Counted from the stretch's first letter, positions 25,101 to 33,498 are shown. The stretch: 34,218 nucleotides of DNA from an uncultured Verrucomicrobiaceae bacterium (GCA_937872615.1 CALMTT010000084.1:1-34218); one strand, 5' to 3'. The notes: a model not told the origin generated them from the letters alone. Numbers and translations are program-made.

Positions 25101-26495
25101 ATGCTTGGCCGAAAGCAAGAAATCAATTTGCAGCTCACGGAGATCTTCGACAGCTCCGTGCTCGCCTTCTCGCTCTGGTTCAGCCATTACCTGCGCTCGA
25201 AGGTGGTGCCGATGTTCATGCCGGATGCCATCGAGATCCCGCCGTTCGAGCAGTTTTTCTGGGTGCTGGCCGTCGTGCCGCTCTTCACCCCCATCGCCCT
25301 GGAGGCCCGCGGTTTTTACTCGAACATCCACAACAAGACGCCCGCCCAGTCGCTGCGACAGCTTTTCGAGGGGCTGGTGATCATCGGCATGTTTGTGGGT
25401 GCCTGCGTCGTGTTCTTCAAATGGGAGGTGCCCAGTCGTGCCGTGGTGCTCTTCTCCGTCGGACTCGGTGCCTGCGGCCTGCTGCTGCGTGAGAGCTGGC
25501 AGCGAGACCGTCTCCGTCGCCGCCTCGCCTCCGGCAAAGGCCGCGAGCGAGTCATCGTAGCCGGCCAAGAGCAGGACATCGAGAATTTCATCGCCCGCCT
25601 CACGCAGGAGCAACGGGCGGAGATCGATGTCGTGATGAAATTCGACATCACCGCACGTCCGGTGGCAGAGCTGGAGTGCGCCTTGAAGGATCACTCGATC
25701 AGCCGTGTGCTCTTTGCCGTGCGTCATGTGCACTTCGGCCGCATCGAGGAGGCCGTGCAGGCCTGTGAAACCGTCGGCGTCGAGGCTTGGATCGCCGCGG
25801 ACTTCTTCGAGACCGCCATCGCCCGGCCGACCTTTGATGTCATGGGCGGCAAGCTCATGCTTGTCTTCCACAGCACGCCGCAAGCTTCGTGGGAACTGCT
25901 TTTCAAAGGTGCACTCGACCGCATCGGCGCGGCCATTTTGCTCGTTTTGTCATCGCCCGCCTGGGTGGTCGCTATTGTGGGCATTCGTTTTGGCTCCCGC
26001 GGCCCCATTTTCTTCAAGCAAGAACGTGCCGGCCTCTACGGGAAGCCCTTCACGATGTGGAAGTTTCGCACCATGCACACCGATGCTGAGTCGCGTCGCG
26101 AGGAACTGGAAGCCCACAACGAGATGGACGGCCCTGTCTTCAAGATCAAACACGACCCGCGTATCTTTGCCTTTGGTCGCTGGCTGCGCCGCATGAGCAT
26201 CGACGAACTCCCGCAGCTCATCAACGTGCTCCGAGGCGAGATGAGCCTCGTCGGTCCGCGACCGCTGCCCGTGTATGAGATCGAGCGCATCGAAAAGCAC
26301 GCCCAGCGTCGCCGCCTCAGCGTGAAGCCCGGCCTCACCTGCCTGTGGCAAGTCACGGGCCGCAACGGCATCCGGAACTTCGACGAATGGGTGGCCCTCG
26401 ACCTCAAGTACATCGACAACTGGTCGCTGTGGCTCGACGTGAAGATCCTCGCACAAACCGTGCCCGCGGTGTTGCGGGGTGCCGGAGCGAGCTGA
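25101..26495 (+). CDS. Polyprenyl-phosphate sugar-1-phosphate transferase (WbaP/exopolysaccharide type)
   Basis: 464 residues. The N-terminal half has about four membrane helices and a CoA-binding/Rossmann-like middle region (ERVIVAGQEQDIENF). The catalytic sugar-transferase domain occupies about residues 270-464, with a membrane segment (IGAAILLVLSSPAWVVAIVG), FKQERAGLYGKPF and KFRTMHTDAE. It continues with RRMSIDELPQLINVL and MSLVGPRPLPVYE, and ends in RLSVKPGLTCLWQVTGRN and a DLKYIDNWSLWLDVKIL tail. It would load the first sugar phosphate onto undecaprenyl phosphate, starting the glycan that the O-antigen ligase/polymerase, Wzc-type and export proteins handle. The sugar is unknown. It has its own promoter and is followed 42 nt later by the CE15 gene. 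Confidence 0.92.
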   Translation: MLGRKQEINLQLTEIFDSSVLAFSLWFSHYLRSKVVPMFMPDAIEIPPFEQFFWVLAVVPLFTPIALEARGFYSNIHNKTPAQSLRQLFEGLVIIGMFVGACVVFFKWEVPSRAVVLFSVGLGACGLLLRESWQRDRLRRRLASGKGRERVIVAGQEQDIENFIARLTQEQRAEIDVVMKFDITARPVAELECALKDHSISRVLFAVRHVHFGRIEEAVQACETVGVEAWIAADFFETAIARPTFDVMGGKLMLVFHSTPQASWELLFKGALDRIGAAILLVLSSPAWVVAIVGIRFGSRGPIFFKQERAGLYGKPFTMWKFRTMHTDAESRREELEAHNEMDGPVFKIKHDPRIFAFGRWLRRMSIDELPQLINVLRGEMSLVGPRPLPVYEIERIEKHAQRRRLSVKPGLTCLWQVTGRNGIRNFDEWVALDLKYIDNWSLWLDVKILAQTVPAVLRGAGAS

Positions 26496-26537
26496 GGCGG
26501 ATTCCGCCGCATAAACACGTCTCCAGCAGGCGTTTGA

Positions 26538-27806
26538 ATGCGCCTCATGACACGCACCAGCCTTCTCTCCTTTGTTTTCGCTGCTTCATCGCTTCTCGCG
26601 CAAACGCCACGACCTGGCGTGAACTACGATGAGGCGAAGGTGGGCAGTGATCCGCTGCCGGACTTGAAGGCCACGACTGCTGAAGAGTGGGCGAAATCGC
26701 GTCGCGGTGAAATTTTGGGGCTGTTTGAGCAGCATGTGTATGGCAAGACGCCTTCGAACATCGGCACGCCGAAGTTTGAGGTCACGGCGACAAAGACGAA
26801 TGCACTCGGCGGGCTGGCGACGCGGAAATTCGTGCATGTCTCGCTGCCGGAGCGTCCGACTTGGAAAGGAATGGATGTGATGATTTACATCCCCAATGGC
26901 GTGAAGGCCGCGCCGTGTTTTGTGGGGCTGAGCTTTGGCGGCAATCATGCCGTGAGCACGGAGAAGGATGTGCCGCTTTCCACGCGATGGATGCGTGAGA
27001 GCAAGGAGAAGCACATCGTCGATCACCAGGCCACCGAGGCCACTCGCGGCACAGAAAGCAGCCGTTGGCCGTTGGAGATGATTCTGAAAGCGGGCTTTGC
27101 CGTGGCCACCGCTTACTATGGAGACATCGAGCCGGATCACGCCGAGGGTTGGAAAGATGGCCTGCGTGCGGCGGTGAGTGCCGCGGGTGCCAACACCGTC
27201 TGGAAAGACGGTGAGTGGGGTGCCATCGGAGCCTGGGCCTGGGGCTTGAGCCGCATCGCGGACTATCTGCAGACCGATGCTCAGATCGACGGCAGGCATC
27301 TCGCGGTCATCGGGCACTCTCGCCTTGGCAAAACGTCGCTTTGGGCCGGGGTGCAGGATGAACGGTTCGGCGTGGTGATCTCGAACAACAGTGGCGAAGG
27401 CGGCGCGGCGTTGATGCGTCGCGATTTCGGCGAGACGACGGCCATCATCACGAAGGCCTTCCCGCATTGGTTCACGCCCAAATACACCAGCTATGCCGGA
27501 AACGCCGCAGCGTGCCCCATCGACATGCACATGCTCATCGCCTTGGCCGCGCCACGTCCGATCTATATCGCCAGCGCGGCGGAGGATCACTGGGCGGATC
27601 AAAAGGGTGAGTTCCTCTCCGGCTTCCATGCCGGGCCAGTGTATGCCCTTTTCGGCAAAAAAGGCACCGTCGTCGAGGCGCAGCCCGCCATCGACACGCC
27701 GGTGGGCGATTTCATCGGCTACCACAACCGCACCGGGAAGCATGACGTGACCGATTTCGATTGGAGCCAGTATCTGAGCTTCGCGAAACGGCACTGGGGG
27801 CTCTAA
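26538..27806 (+). CDS. CE15-type glucuronoyl methylesterase
   Basis: 422 residues with a signal peptide (MTRTSLLSFVFAASSLLAQ). The alpha/beta hydrolase carries the CE15 pattern: nucleophile Ser261 in GHSRLGK (259-265), then NNSGEGGAA with Glu287 in the usual region for the acid, RRDFGET, AAPRPIYIASAAEDHWAD, and His401 in RTGKHDVTDFDW. The family cleaves esters of 4-O-methyl-glucuronic acid, best known for lignin-xylan cross-links; bacterial members may have broader targets. The position after the sugar transferase raises the option of acting on uronic-acid esters of the cell's own polymer. ATG 26538 or 26547 could be the start. Confidence 0.85.
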   Translation: MRLMTRTSLLSFVFAASSLLAQTPRPGVNYDEAKVGSDPLPDLKATTAEEWAKSRRGEILGLFEQHVYGKTPSNIGTPKFEVTATKTNALGGLATRKFVHVSLPERPTWKGMDVMIYIPNGVKAAPCFVGLSFGGNHAVSTEKDVPLSTRWMRESKEKHIVDHQATEATRGTESSRWPLEMILKAGFAVATAYYGDIEPDHAEGWKDGLRAAVSAAGANTVWKDGEWGAIGAWAWGLSRIADYLQTDAQIDGRHLAVIGHSRLGKTSLWAGVQDERFGVVISNNSGEGGAALMRRDFGETTAIITKAFPHWFTPKYTSYAGNAAACPIDMHMLIALAAPRPIYIASAAEDHWADQKGEFLSGFHAGPVYALFGKKGTVVEAQPAIDTPVGDFIGYHNRTGKHDVTDFDWSQYLSFAKRHWGL

Positions 27807-27963
27807 AAGCTGCCAAAAGGGTGCTTCGGGCTGAAAACCTGAAAAAGGGAGTTGCCAATTCCAAACGACTCGCCATGCTCCGCGCCCCTTGCCTACCCCC
27901 CTCGGCCTGCGTGTCGGCACCCCTGCCGGACCACGAGGGAAAGGATGCAACGCCACACATCAC
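27807..27963. other. Leader region of the ribosomal protein operon
   Basis: 157 bp between the esterase stop and rplE. It should hold the promoter of the ribosomal genes because the usual upstream genes (rplN, rplX) are absent. A TTGCCA (27852-27857) could be a -35, but no good -10 follows at 17 nt. A pyrimidine-rich tract (ccccttgcctacccccctc) lies at 27884-27902. No terminator for the esterase gene was seen. Confidence 0.35.
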
Positions 27964-28554
27964 ATGGAACCCGCCCTCAAGACCCTGTACAAGCAGAAAA
28001 TTAGTGAGCTCAAGAGCCAGCTCGGACTCTCGAACATTCACGAAGTGCCCAAGCTCGAAAAAATCGTCGTGAACTGCTCCGTTGGCAGCCAGGGCGAGCG
28101 CAAGCAGGCCATCGAAGACGCTGTGAACGAAGTGCAGCTCATCACCGGCCAGAAGCCCGTCATCACGAAGTCGAAAAAGGCCATCGCCAACTTCAAGCTC
28201 CGTGAAGGTGAAAACGTCGGCGTGAAGATCACGCTCCGCGGCAACAAGATGTATGACTTCATGATGCGTCTGGTGCGCACTGCCGTCCCCCGCATTCGTG
28301 ACTTCCGTGGCGTGGCCCCTCGTGCTTTTGACGGCCGAGGCAACTACACGCTCGGCATCGCGGACCAGTCCATCTTCCCCGAAATCGAACTCGACAAGAT
28401 CAAGCGCACGCTGGGCTTTGATATCACCTTCGTCACCAGCACGAACAATGACGACCACGCCCGCGAGATGCTCCGCGTGCTTGGAATGCCCTTCCGTGCG
28501 ATTGGCAAGAAGAAGACCGAGGACACCGCCGAGGAGTCCGCCCAGAACGCGTAA
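27964..28554 (+). CDS. rplE: Ribosomal protein uL5
   Basis: 196 residues: MEPALKTLYKQKISELKSQ, then KLEKIVVNCSVG, LITGQKPVITKSKKAIANFKLREGENVG, VRIRDFRGV-type segment (RIRDFRGVAPRAFDGRGNYTLG) and FPEIELDKI, in the family order. It binds 5S rRNA and contacts the small subunit. A short Lys/Glu-rich tail extends beyond the E. coli length. ATG 27964 fits the family N-terminus; the frame is open further upstream. It is the first gene of the run, with rpsH next after 36 nt and no rpsN between. Confidence 0.97.
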   Translation: MEPALKTLYKQKISELKSQLGLSNIHEVPKLEKIVVNCSVGSQGERKQAIEDAVNEVQLITGQKPVITKSKKAIANFKLREGENVGVKITLRGNKMYDFMMRLVRTAVPRIRDFRGVAPRAFDGRGNYTLGIADQSIFPEIELDKIKRTLGFDITFVTSTNNDDHAREMLRVLGMPFRAIGKKKTEDTAEESAQNA

Positions 28555-28590
28555 TCCTGAACCGAAACACCCCGGACACACCGCAACGTC

Positions 28591-28983
28591 ATGACCGATC
28601 CGATCTCCGATTTCCTCACCCGCATCCGCAACGGCCTTTCCGCCGGCCAGGAGCAGATCCTCGCCCCCTTCTCGAAGATGAAGGCCGAGCTCGCCCGCAT
28701 CCTGAAGGAAGAGGGTTACATCTGGGCCTATGAAGTGGACACCAGCGCCGCTCATCCCAAGCTCAAGCTCAAGCTCAAGTATACTGACGACAACTCTCCT
28801 GTGATCCGCAAGCTCGAGCGCATCTCGAAGCCTGGCCTTCGCAAATATGTCTCCTGTGACGAGATCCCCCGCGTGCTCGGCGGCCTCGGTATTGCCATCC
28901 TTTCCACCTCGAAAGGCGTCATGACCGGTTCCCGCGCCCGCAAATCGAAGCTCGGCGGCGAAGTCCTCGCCTTTGTCTGGTAA
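28591..28983 (+). CDS. rpsH: Ribosomal protein uS8
   Basis: 130 residues starting MTDPISDFLTRIRNGLSAGQ and ending with GVMTGSRARKSKLGGEVLAFVW, the conserved rRNA-binding C-terminal motif. It is an early assembly protein of the 30S central domain and in E. coli is the translational repressor of the spc operon. The length is normal. It is tightly followed by rplF (26 nt). Confidence 0.97.
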   Translation: MTDPISDFLTRIRNGLSAGQEQILAPFSKMKAELARILKEEGYIWAYEVDTSAAHPKLKLKLKYTDDNSPVIRKLERISKPGLRKYVSCDEIPRVLGGLGIAILSTSKGVMTGSRARKSKLGGEVLAFVW

Positions 28984-29009
28984 ACCCCGAACCTGGAGCC
29001 TATCTCAAC

Positions 29010-29549
29010 ATGTCCCGCGTCGGCAAACTCCCCATTTCTCTTCCTGATAAAGTCACCGTCAAAGTTGGCGATGACCGCACCGTCAATGTCAAAGGCCCCA
29101 AGGGCGAGCTCAACTGGGCTCTTCCCCGTGGCGTGAACGTCGCCGGTGATGCCAAGTCCCTCACTGTCACCCGTGAGTCCGACGAGCGCACCGTGCGTGC
29201 CCTCCATGGCACCACGCAGCGTCTGATCACAAACATGATCGTCGGCGTCTCCCAGGGCTACACGAGGAACCTCGAAATCCATGGCGTCGGCTTCCGTGCC
29301 GCTGTCAAAGGAACGAACATCGACCTCCAGCTCGGCCAGAGCCATGACCGTCTCCACCCCATCCCGAAAGGCGTGAAGGTGACCGTCACCGAAAACACGA
29401 AAATCAGCATCGAAGGCATCGACAAGCAAGTCGTTGGCCAGCTCGCCGCTGACATCCGCGCCTACTACCCGCCGGAGCCCTACAAGGCCAAAGGTGTGCG
29501 CTATGTGGGCGAATACATCCGCCGCAAAGCCGGCAAGTCCGTCAAGTAA
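29010..29549 (+). CDS. rplF: Ribosomal protein uL6
   Basis: 179 residues: MSRVGKLPISLPDKV at the start, VKGPKGEL, LHGTTQRLITNMIVGVSQGYTRNLEI, GVGFRA and a C-terminal YKAKGVRYVGEYIRRKAGK, all typical of uL6, which lies near the factor-binding site of the 50S subunit. A GGAG lies about 12 nt before the ATG, too far for a strong Shine-Dalgarno. Confidence 0.97.
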   Translation: MSRVGKLPISLPDKVTVKVGDDRTVNVKGPKGELNWALPRGVNVAGDAKSLTVTRESDERTVRALHGTTQRLITNMIVGVSQGYTRNLEIHGVGFRAAVKGTNIDLQLGQSHDRLHPIPKGVKVTVTENTKISIEGIDKQVVGQLAADIRAYYPPEPYKAKGVRYVGEYIRRKAGKSVK

Positions 29550-29576
29550 ACCCTCTTTCCTGTTTTCACGACCGTC

Positions 29577-29933
29577 ATGGCCACCATCAATCGCAAAGCC
29601 ATCCGCGCCCGCATTCACTCGCGCATCCGCCAGAAGCTCGGCGGCACCGCGCAGCGCCCGCGTCTCGCTGTTTATTTCTCCAACACCAACGTTTACGCCC
29701 AGATCATCGACGACGAGGCCGGCAAGACCATTGTCTCCGCCTCGACGAAGGAAAAGGGCTACGGCGCTGGCAAGGCAAACTCGGAGCACGCCGCCAAGGT
29801 GGGCGCCGCCATCGCCGAACGCGCCGCCGCCAAGAACATCACCGCCGTGGTCTTTGACCGCGCTGGTTTCACCTTCCACGGCAAGGTCAAGGCTCTCGCC
29901 GACGCCGCCCGTGAAAAAGGCCTTCAGTTCTAA
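29577..29933 (+). CDS. rplR: Ribosomal protein uL18
   Basis: 118 residues with a basic N-terminus ([21 protein letters not shown]), [20 protein letters not shown], and the end [27 protein letters not shown], matching uL18, which anchors 5S rRNA. Position between rplF and rpsE is canonical. Confidence 0.97.
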   Translation: MATINRKAIRARIHSRIRQKLGGTAQRPRLAVYFSNTNVYAQIIDDEAGKTIVSASTKEKGYGAGKANSEHAAKVGAAIAERAAAKNITAVVFDRAGFTFHGKVKALADAAREKGLQF

Positions 29934-29968
29934 TCTCCGCACACCAGCCCTTTTCCTTATCGCACTGT

Positions 29969-30550
29969 ATGGCCACTGAAAAAGCAGCCCCCGCCACCGA
30001 AGAAATCGAAGTTCCCGTCGAGGAAGTCGTCGCTCAGATCACTGCTGCCCCGCAGCGTGACGCCCGCGGCTCCGGCGACACCATCGAGAAGGTGGTTCAT
30101 ATCAACCGTTGCGCGAAGGTCGTCAAAGGCGGCCGTCGCTTCAGCTTCAGCGCCCTCGTCGTCACTGGCGACCAGCAAGGCAAGGTCGGCTGGGGATTCG
30201 GCAAGGCCAACGAAGTGGCCGATGCCATCAAGAAGGCCACTGAGAGCTCCCGCCGCAACATGCTGAGCTACAACATCCTCAACGGAACCATTCCGCATGA
30301 AATCGTCGGCCGCCATGGCGGTGGTGACCTCATGCTGAAGCCCGCCTCACCCGGAACTGGCATCATTGCTGGTGGTGCGGCCCGTGCCGTGCTCGAGTGT
30401 GTCGGCGTCAAAGACGTGATCGGAAAGTCCCTCGGCTCCTCCAATCACGCCAACATCGTCAAAGCCACCCTTCAGGCTCTCAGCACGCTGCGCCAGCCTG
30501 ACGAGATCCTTCGTGCCCGTGGCCGCGAGAAGAAGCAGAAGGCTCTGTGA
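29969..30550 (+). CDS. rpsE: Ribosomal protein uS5
   Basis: 193 residues with an acidic/Ala-rich N-terminal extension of about 40 residues (MATEKAAPATEEIEVPVEE onward) before the S5 double-stranded-RNA-binding domain (VVHINRCAKVVKGGRRFSFSALVV, GWGFGKANEV). The C-terminal domain has HEIVGRHGGGDLMLKPASPGTGIIAGG. It takes part in decoding fidelity and mRNA entry. rpmD (uL30), normally next, is absent; rplO follows after 45 nt. Confidence 0.97.
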   Translation: MATEKAAPATEEIEVPVEEVVAQITAAPQRDARGSGDTIEKVVHINRCAKVVKGGRRFSFSALVVTGDQQGKVGWGFGKANEVADAIKKATESSRRNMLSYNILNGTIPHEIVGRHGGGDLMLKPASPGTGIIAGGAARAVLECVGVKDVIGKSLGSSNHANIVKATLQALSTLRQPDEILRARGREKKQKAL

Positions 30551-30595
30551 GCTTTTTGAATCTCAAAACGTCAAATTTCACACTTTAAAATCTAC

Positions 30596-31036
30596 ATGCA
30601 GCTCCAAGACACCACCAACCGCCCCGGCGCCCGCAAGCGTCGCAAGCGCATCGGCTGCGGAGAAAGCTCCGGCCATGGCAAAACCTCCTGCAAAGGCAAC
30701 AAGGGTCAGATGGCCCGTGCCGGTCGCGGCATCCGCCCCGGATTCGAAGGCGGTCAGATGCCAATGCATCGCCGCCTCCCGAAGAAGGGCTTCAACAACG
30801 CCCTGTTCCAGGACGCCACTGAAGTCGTCAATGTCGGCGACCTGAACGAAGCCTTTGAAGACGGTGCCACCGTCGATGAAGCTTCCCTCCGCACCGTTGG
30901 TCTGGTCTCCCGCAATTGCGATGTGATCAAGGTCCTCGGCACCGGCGAGCTGACTCGCAAACTCACCATCCAGGGCGCGAAAGTCAGCGCCGCGGCCCGT
31001 GAGAAGATCGAGAAGGCCGGCGGCAGCATCGCGTAA
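30596..31036 (+). CDS. rplO: Ribosomal protein uL15
   Basis: 146 residues: a Gly/Arg/Lys-rich rRNA-binding N-terminus (RPGARKRRKRIGCGESSGHGKTSCKG, GFEGGQMPMHRRLPKKGF) and a globular C-terminus (VGDLNEAFEDGATVD through IQGAKVSAAAREKIEKAGG). A late-assembly 50S protein. A strong hairpin separates it from secY. Confidence 0.97.
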   Translation: MQLQDTTNRPGARKRRKRIGCGESSGHGKTSCKGNKGQMARAGRGIRPGFEGGQMPMHRRLPKKGFNNALFQDATEVVNVGDLNEAFEDGATVDEASLRTVGLVSRNCDVIKVLGTGELTRKLTIQGAKVSAAAREKIEKAGGSIA

Positions 31037-31064
31037 GCTTCTCCTCATTCCCAACCACTCTCGT

Positions 31065-31116
31065 GATGGGCCGGTTTCCGCGGTGTTAATCCACTGCTCT
31101 CGGAAACAGGCCCATC
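31065..31116. promoter_or_regulatory. Long hairpin between rplO and secY
   Basis: Arms 31065-31080 (gatgggccggtttccg) and 31101-31116 (cggaaacaggcccatc) pair over 16 bp with one mismatch and a 20-nt loop, ending 26 nt before the secY ATG. There is no T-run, so simple termination is unlikely. It may be a partial attenuator, an RNA processing site or a stabilising element that sets secY expression apart from the ribosomal genes. Confidence 0.55.
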
Positions 31117-31142
31117 GCCGCATCTAAGACAACCTGCCGTCC

Positions 31143-32648
31143 ATGATTTCCGCATTCGCCAACAGCTTCAAAGTCCCGGAACTGCGTTCACGCATCCTCT
31201 TCACGCTCGCCATGATCGTGATCGTGCGCATCGGCACCCAGATCACCCTCCCCGGCATTGATCCCACCGTGCTCAGCCAGTGGATCGCCGACAAGGCCGA
31301 GAACAGTTCCTCCGCCGGTGCCCAAGTCGCCGCCTTGCTGAACATCTTCTCCGGTGGTGGTCTGCAAAACTGCGCCATCTTCGCCCTCGGCATCATGCCT
31401 TACATCAGCGCCAGCATCATGCTGCAGCTCCTTACCGCTGTGTGGCCGCCGCTGACCAAGCTCGCCCGTGAGGAAGGTGGTCGTCAGAAGATCACGCAAT
31501 ACACTCGCTGGGCCACCATCGTGCTCTGCGTGTTCCAAGCCTTCATGCTCGTGCAGTCGCTCGCTGATCCGAAGCAGAACTACCTCATGCAGGGCCTCGG
31601 TCAGACGATCGAGACCATGGGGCGTCCGCTGGTGCCGAATTTCGGCTTCTGGACCTTCATCCTGCCCGCTGTCATCACCATCACCGCTGGCACCATGTTC
31701 ATGATGTGGCTCGGCGAGCAGATCACCGAGCGTGGTATCGGCAACGGCACCTCCATCCTCATCTGTGTGAACATCGTCTCCGACCTTCCCGGTGCCTTCA
31801 TCCAGGTGTGGAAGACCTACGTCGGTGGTGCGGACGCCGATCCCACCAGTGCCGCGAAGCTCGTCATCCTGCTCGCGTTCATGATCATCGTCATCGCCGG
31901 TGTCATCGCTCTCACTCAGGCCACGCGACGCATCGCCATCACCTACGCCAAGCGTGTGGTCGGTCGCAAAGTGTATGGCGGCCAGACGCAGTATCTGCCA
32001 CTGAAGATCAATTATTCTGGCGTGATGCCCATCATCTTCGCCCAGGCCATCCTGCTCTTCCCCACGCAGATCCTCGCCTCTTTCTTCAGCGATGTCGGCT
32101 GGATCCAGACGCTCTCTATGACCCTCAGCACCGGCTTCTGGTATTACACCATCTCCGCCCTGCTCATCTTCTTCTTCAGCTACTTCTGGGTCGCCACCAT
32201 GTTCCAGCCGCAGCAGATCAGCGAAGACCTCAAGAAGTCCGGCGGCTACATCGCTGGCATCCGCCCAGGCAAGCCCACGGCGGATTTCCTCGACTTCACC
32301 ATGAGCCGCCTGACCTTCGCAGGCGCCATCTTCCTCACGGCCTTGTACATCCTTCCGGGCATCACCAGCTCCGCCCTTGGCATCTCCGCCTCCGCGGCGC
32401 AGTTCCTCGGCGGCACCAGCCTGCTCATCTTGGTCGGCGTCGTGCTCGACGTCATGCGCCAGGTGGAAACGCACCTCCTGCAGAGCCACTACGACGGCTT
32501 CCTGAAGAAGGGACGCATCCGCGGCCGCTTTGACCGACTCCAGCAGACCGGTGGCAAGGTGATGGACTCCACCACCCTCGTGTGGCTCTGGGTCGGCATC
32601 GCCCTCATCGTGCTGGTCGCTCTCGTGAGCTATCTCATCAACAAGTGA
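31143..32648 (+). CDS. secY: Preprotein translocase subunit SecY
   Basis: 501 residues, longer than the 443 of E. coli. Recognisable blocks are FKVPELRSRILFTLAMIVIVRIGTQITLPGID, the plug/second-helix region LNIFSGGGLQNCAIFALGIMPYISASIMLQLL, GGRQKITQYTRW, GNGTSILI, the cytoplasmic loop RRIAITYAKRVVGRKVYGGQTQYLPLKIN and a C-terminal SHYDGFLKKGRIRGR. Ten or so membrane helices form the protein-conducting channel with SecE/SecG. The extra length lies in the first periplasmic loop and in the 2/3 region. The stop overlaps a possible GTG start of map. Confidence 0.97.
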   Translation: MISAFANSFKVPELRSRILFTLAMIVIVRIGTQITLPGIDPTVLSQWIADKAENSSSAGAQVAALLNIFSGGGLQNCAIFALGIMPYISASIMLQLLTAVWPPLTKLAREEGGRQKITQYTRWATIVLCVFQAFMLVQSLADPKQNYLMQGLGQTIETMGRPLVPNFGFWTFILPAVITITAGTMFMMWLGEQITERGIGNGTSILICVNIVSDLPGAFIQVWKTYVGGADADPTSAAKLVILLAFMIIVIAGVIALTQATRRIAITYAKRVVGRKVYGGQTQYLPLKINYSGVMPIIFAQAILLFPTQILASFFSDVGWIQTLSMTLSTGFWYYTISALLIFFFSYFWVATMFQPQQISEDLKKSGGYIAGIRPGKPTADFLDFTMSRLTFAGAIFLTALYILPGITSSALGISASAAQFLGGTSLLILVGVVLDVMRQVETHLLQSHYDGFLKKGRIRGRFDRLQQTGGKVMDSTTLVWLWVGIALIVLVALVSYLINK

Positions 32649-32665
32649 GCATCCTTTCCTGGCTC

Positions 32666-33496
32666 ATGGGTCTTGCCAAATCGGGGAACATCCCCATCCG
32701 TCACGCTCAACAGCAGGACTGCATCCGCAAAGCCGGCCAGATGGCCCGCGACATCCTGCTGAAGACGGCCGCCGAGGTCCACGCCGGAGTCACCACCGGT
32801 GAGATCGACCGCTTTGCCGCCGCCGAAATGAAGGCGCGAGGCTGCACCAGCGCCTTCCTTGGCTACCGCCAGTTCCCCGGCAACATCTGCATCTCCATCA
32901 ACGAGGAGGTCGTCCATGGCATCGGCGGCCCGCGTGTCATTCAAGACGGCGACATCGTCAAAATCGACATCGGCATCTACCGCGACGGCTGGGTGGGGGA
33001 CAATGCCCTTACCGTGCCCGTCGGCAACGTGGACAAGGAGACCCTCAAGCTCATGGCAGCCACCGAGGAGTCTTTGCACGTCGCGATCAACTTCGCCCGC
33101 GATGGCTGGATGCTCGGCGACCTCTGCCACAGCGTCGAAAACCACGTCACGAAGCATGGCTTCAGCGTCGTGCGTGAATTTGTCGGTCACGGCGTCGGCC
33201 GCAAGCTCCACGAAGATCCCCAGGTGCCCAATTACGGCAAAAAAGGAGATCGCCCACGTCTCAAGGCCGGCATGACCCTCGCCATCGAGCCCATGATCAA
33301 CATGGGCACCGAGAAGACGCGCATCCTCGATGACAAGTGGACCGTCATTGCCACGGACCGCAAGCCCAGCAGCCACTACGAGCACGTCGTGCTCATCACG
33401 CCGCAGGAGCCGGAGATCCTCACCTATCGCAAGCGCATGTTCCCCAAAGGCGTCGAAGACCTCACGCCGCGCCCGATCAAGGATCTGTGGCCTTGA
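32666..33496 (+). CDS. map: Methionine aminopeptidase type I
   Basis: It removes N-terminal Met from new proteins. Counting from ATG 32666 (MGLAKSGNIPIR), all expected residues are present: H84 (EEVVHGIGG), metal ligands D101 and D112 (VKIDIGIYRDGWVGDNALT), H175 (FVGHGVGRKLHE), E208 (AIEPM) and E239 (YEHVVLIT), with offsets of 4-5 from the E. coli enzyme. A GTG at 32645 that overlaps the secY stop (GTGA) is an in-frame alternative adding seven residues. Position after secY is common in bacteria. A C-terminal extension of about 30 residues follows the last ligand. Confidence 0.95.
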   Translation: MGLAKSGNIPIRHAQQQDCIRKAGQMARDILLKTAAEVHAGVTTGEIDRFAAAEMKARGCTSAFLGYRQFPGNICISINEEVVHGIGGPRVIQDGDIVKIDIGIYRDGWVGDNALTVPVGNVDKETLKLMAATEESLHVAINFARDGWMLGDLCHSVENHVTKHGFSVVREFVGHGVGRKLHEDPQVPNYGKKGDRPRLKAGMTLAIEPMINMGTEKTRILDDKWTVIATDRKPSSHYEHVVLITPQEPEILTYRKRMFPKGVEDLTPRPIKDLWP

Positions 33497-33498
33497 TC
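33475..33498. terminator. Hairpin at the convergent map/aminotransferase boundary
   Basis: gatcaagg and ccttgatc are perfect 8-bp arms around an 8-nt loop that spans the end of map; aaaagctgttt follows on the plus strand. It is a weak terminator candidate for the ribosomal/secY/map transcript. Confidence 0.3.

Noticed and set aside
26496..26537. Small hairpin ggcgga-t-tccgcc after the sugar transferase gene
   Set aside because: The 6-bp arms around one base cannot form a normal hairpin loop and no T-run follows.
26586..27956. A 456-codon minus-strand open frame opposite the CE15 gene
   Set aside because: The sense strand carries a signal peptide and a full catalytic set; the antisense frame has none.
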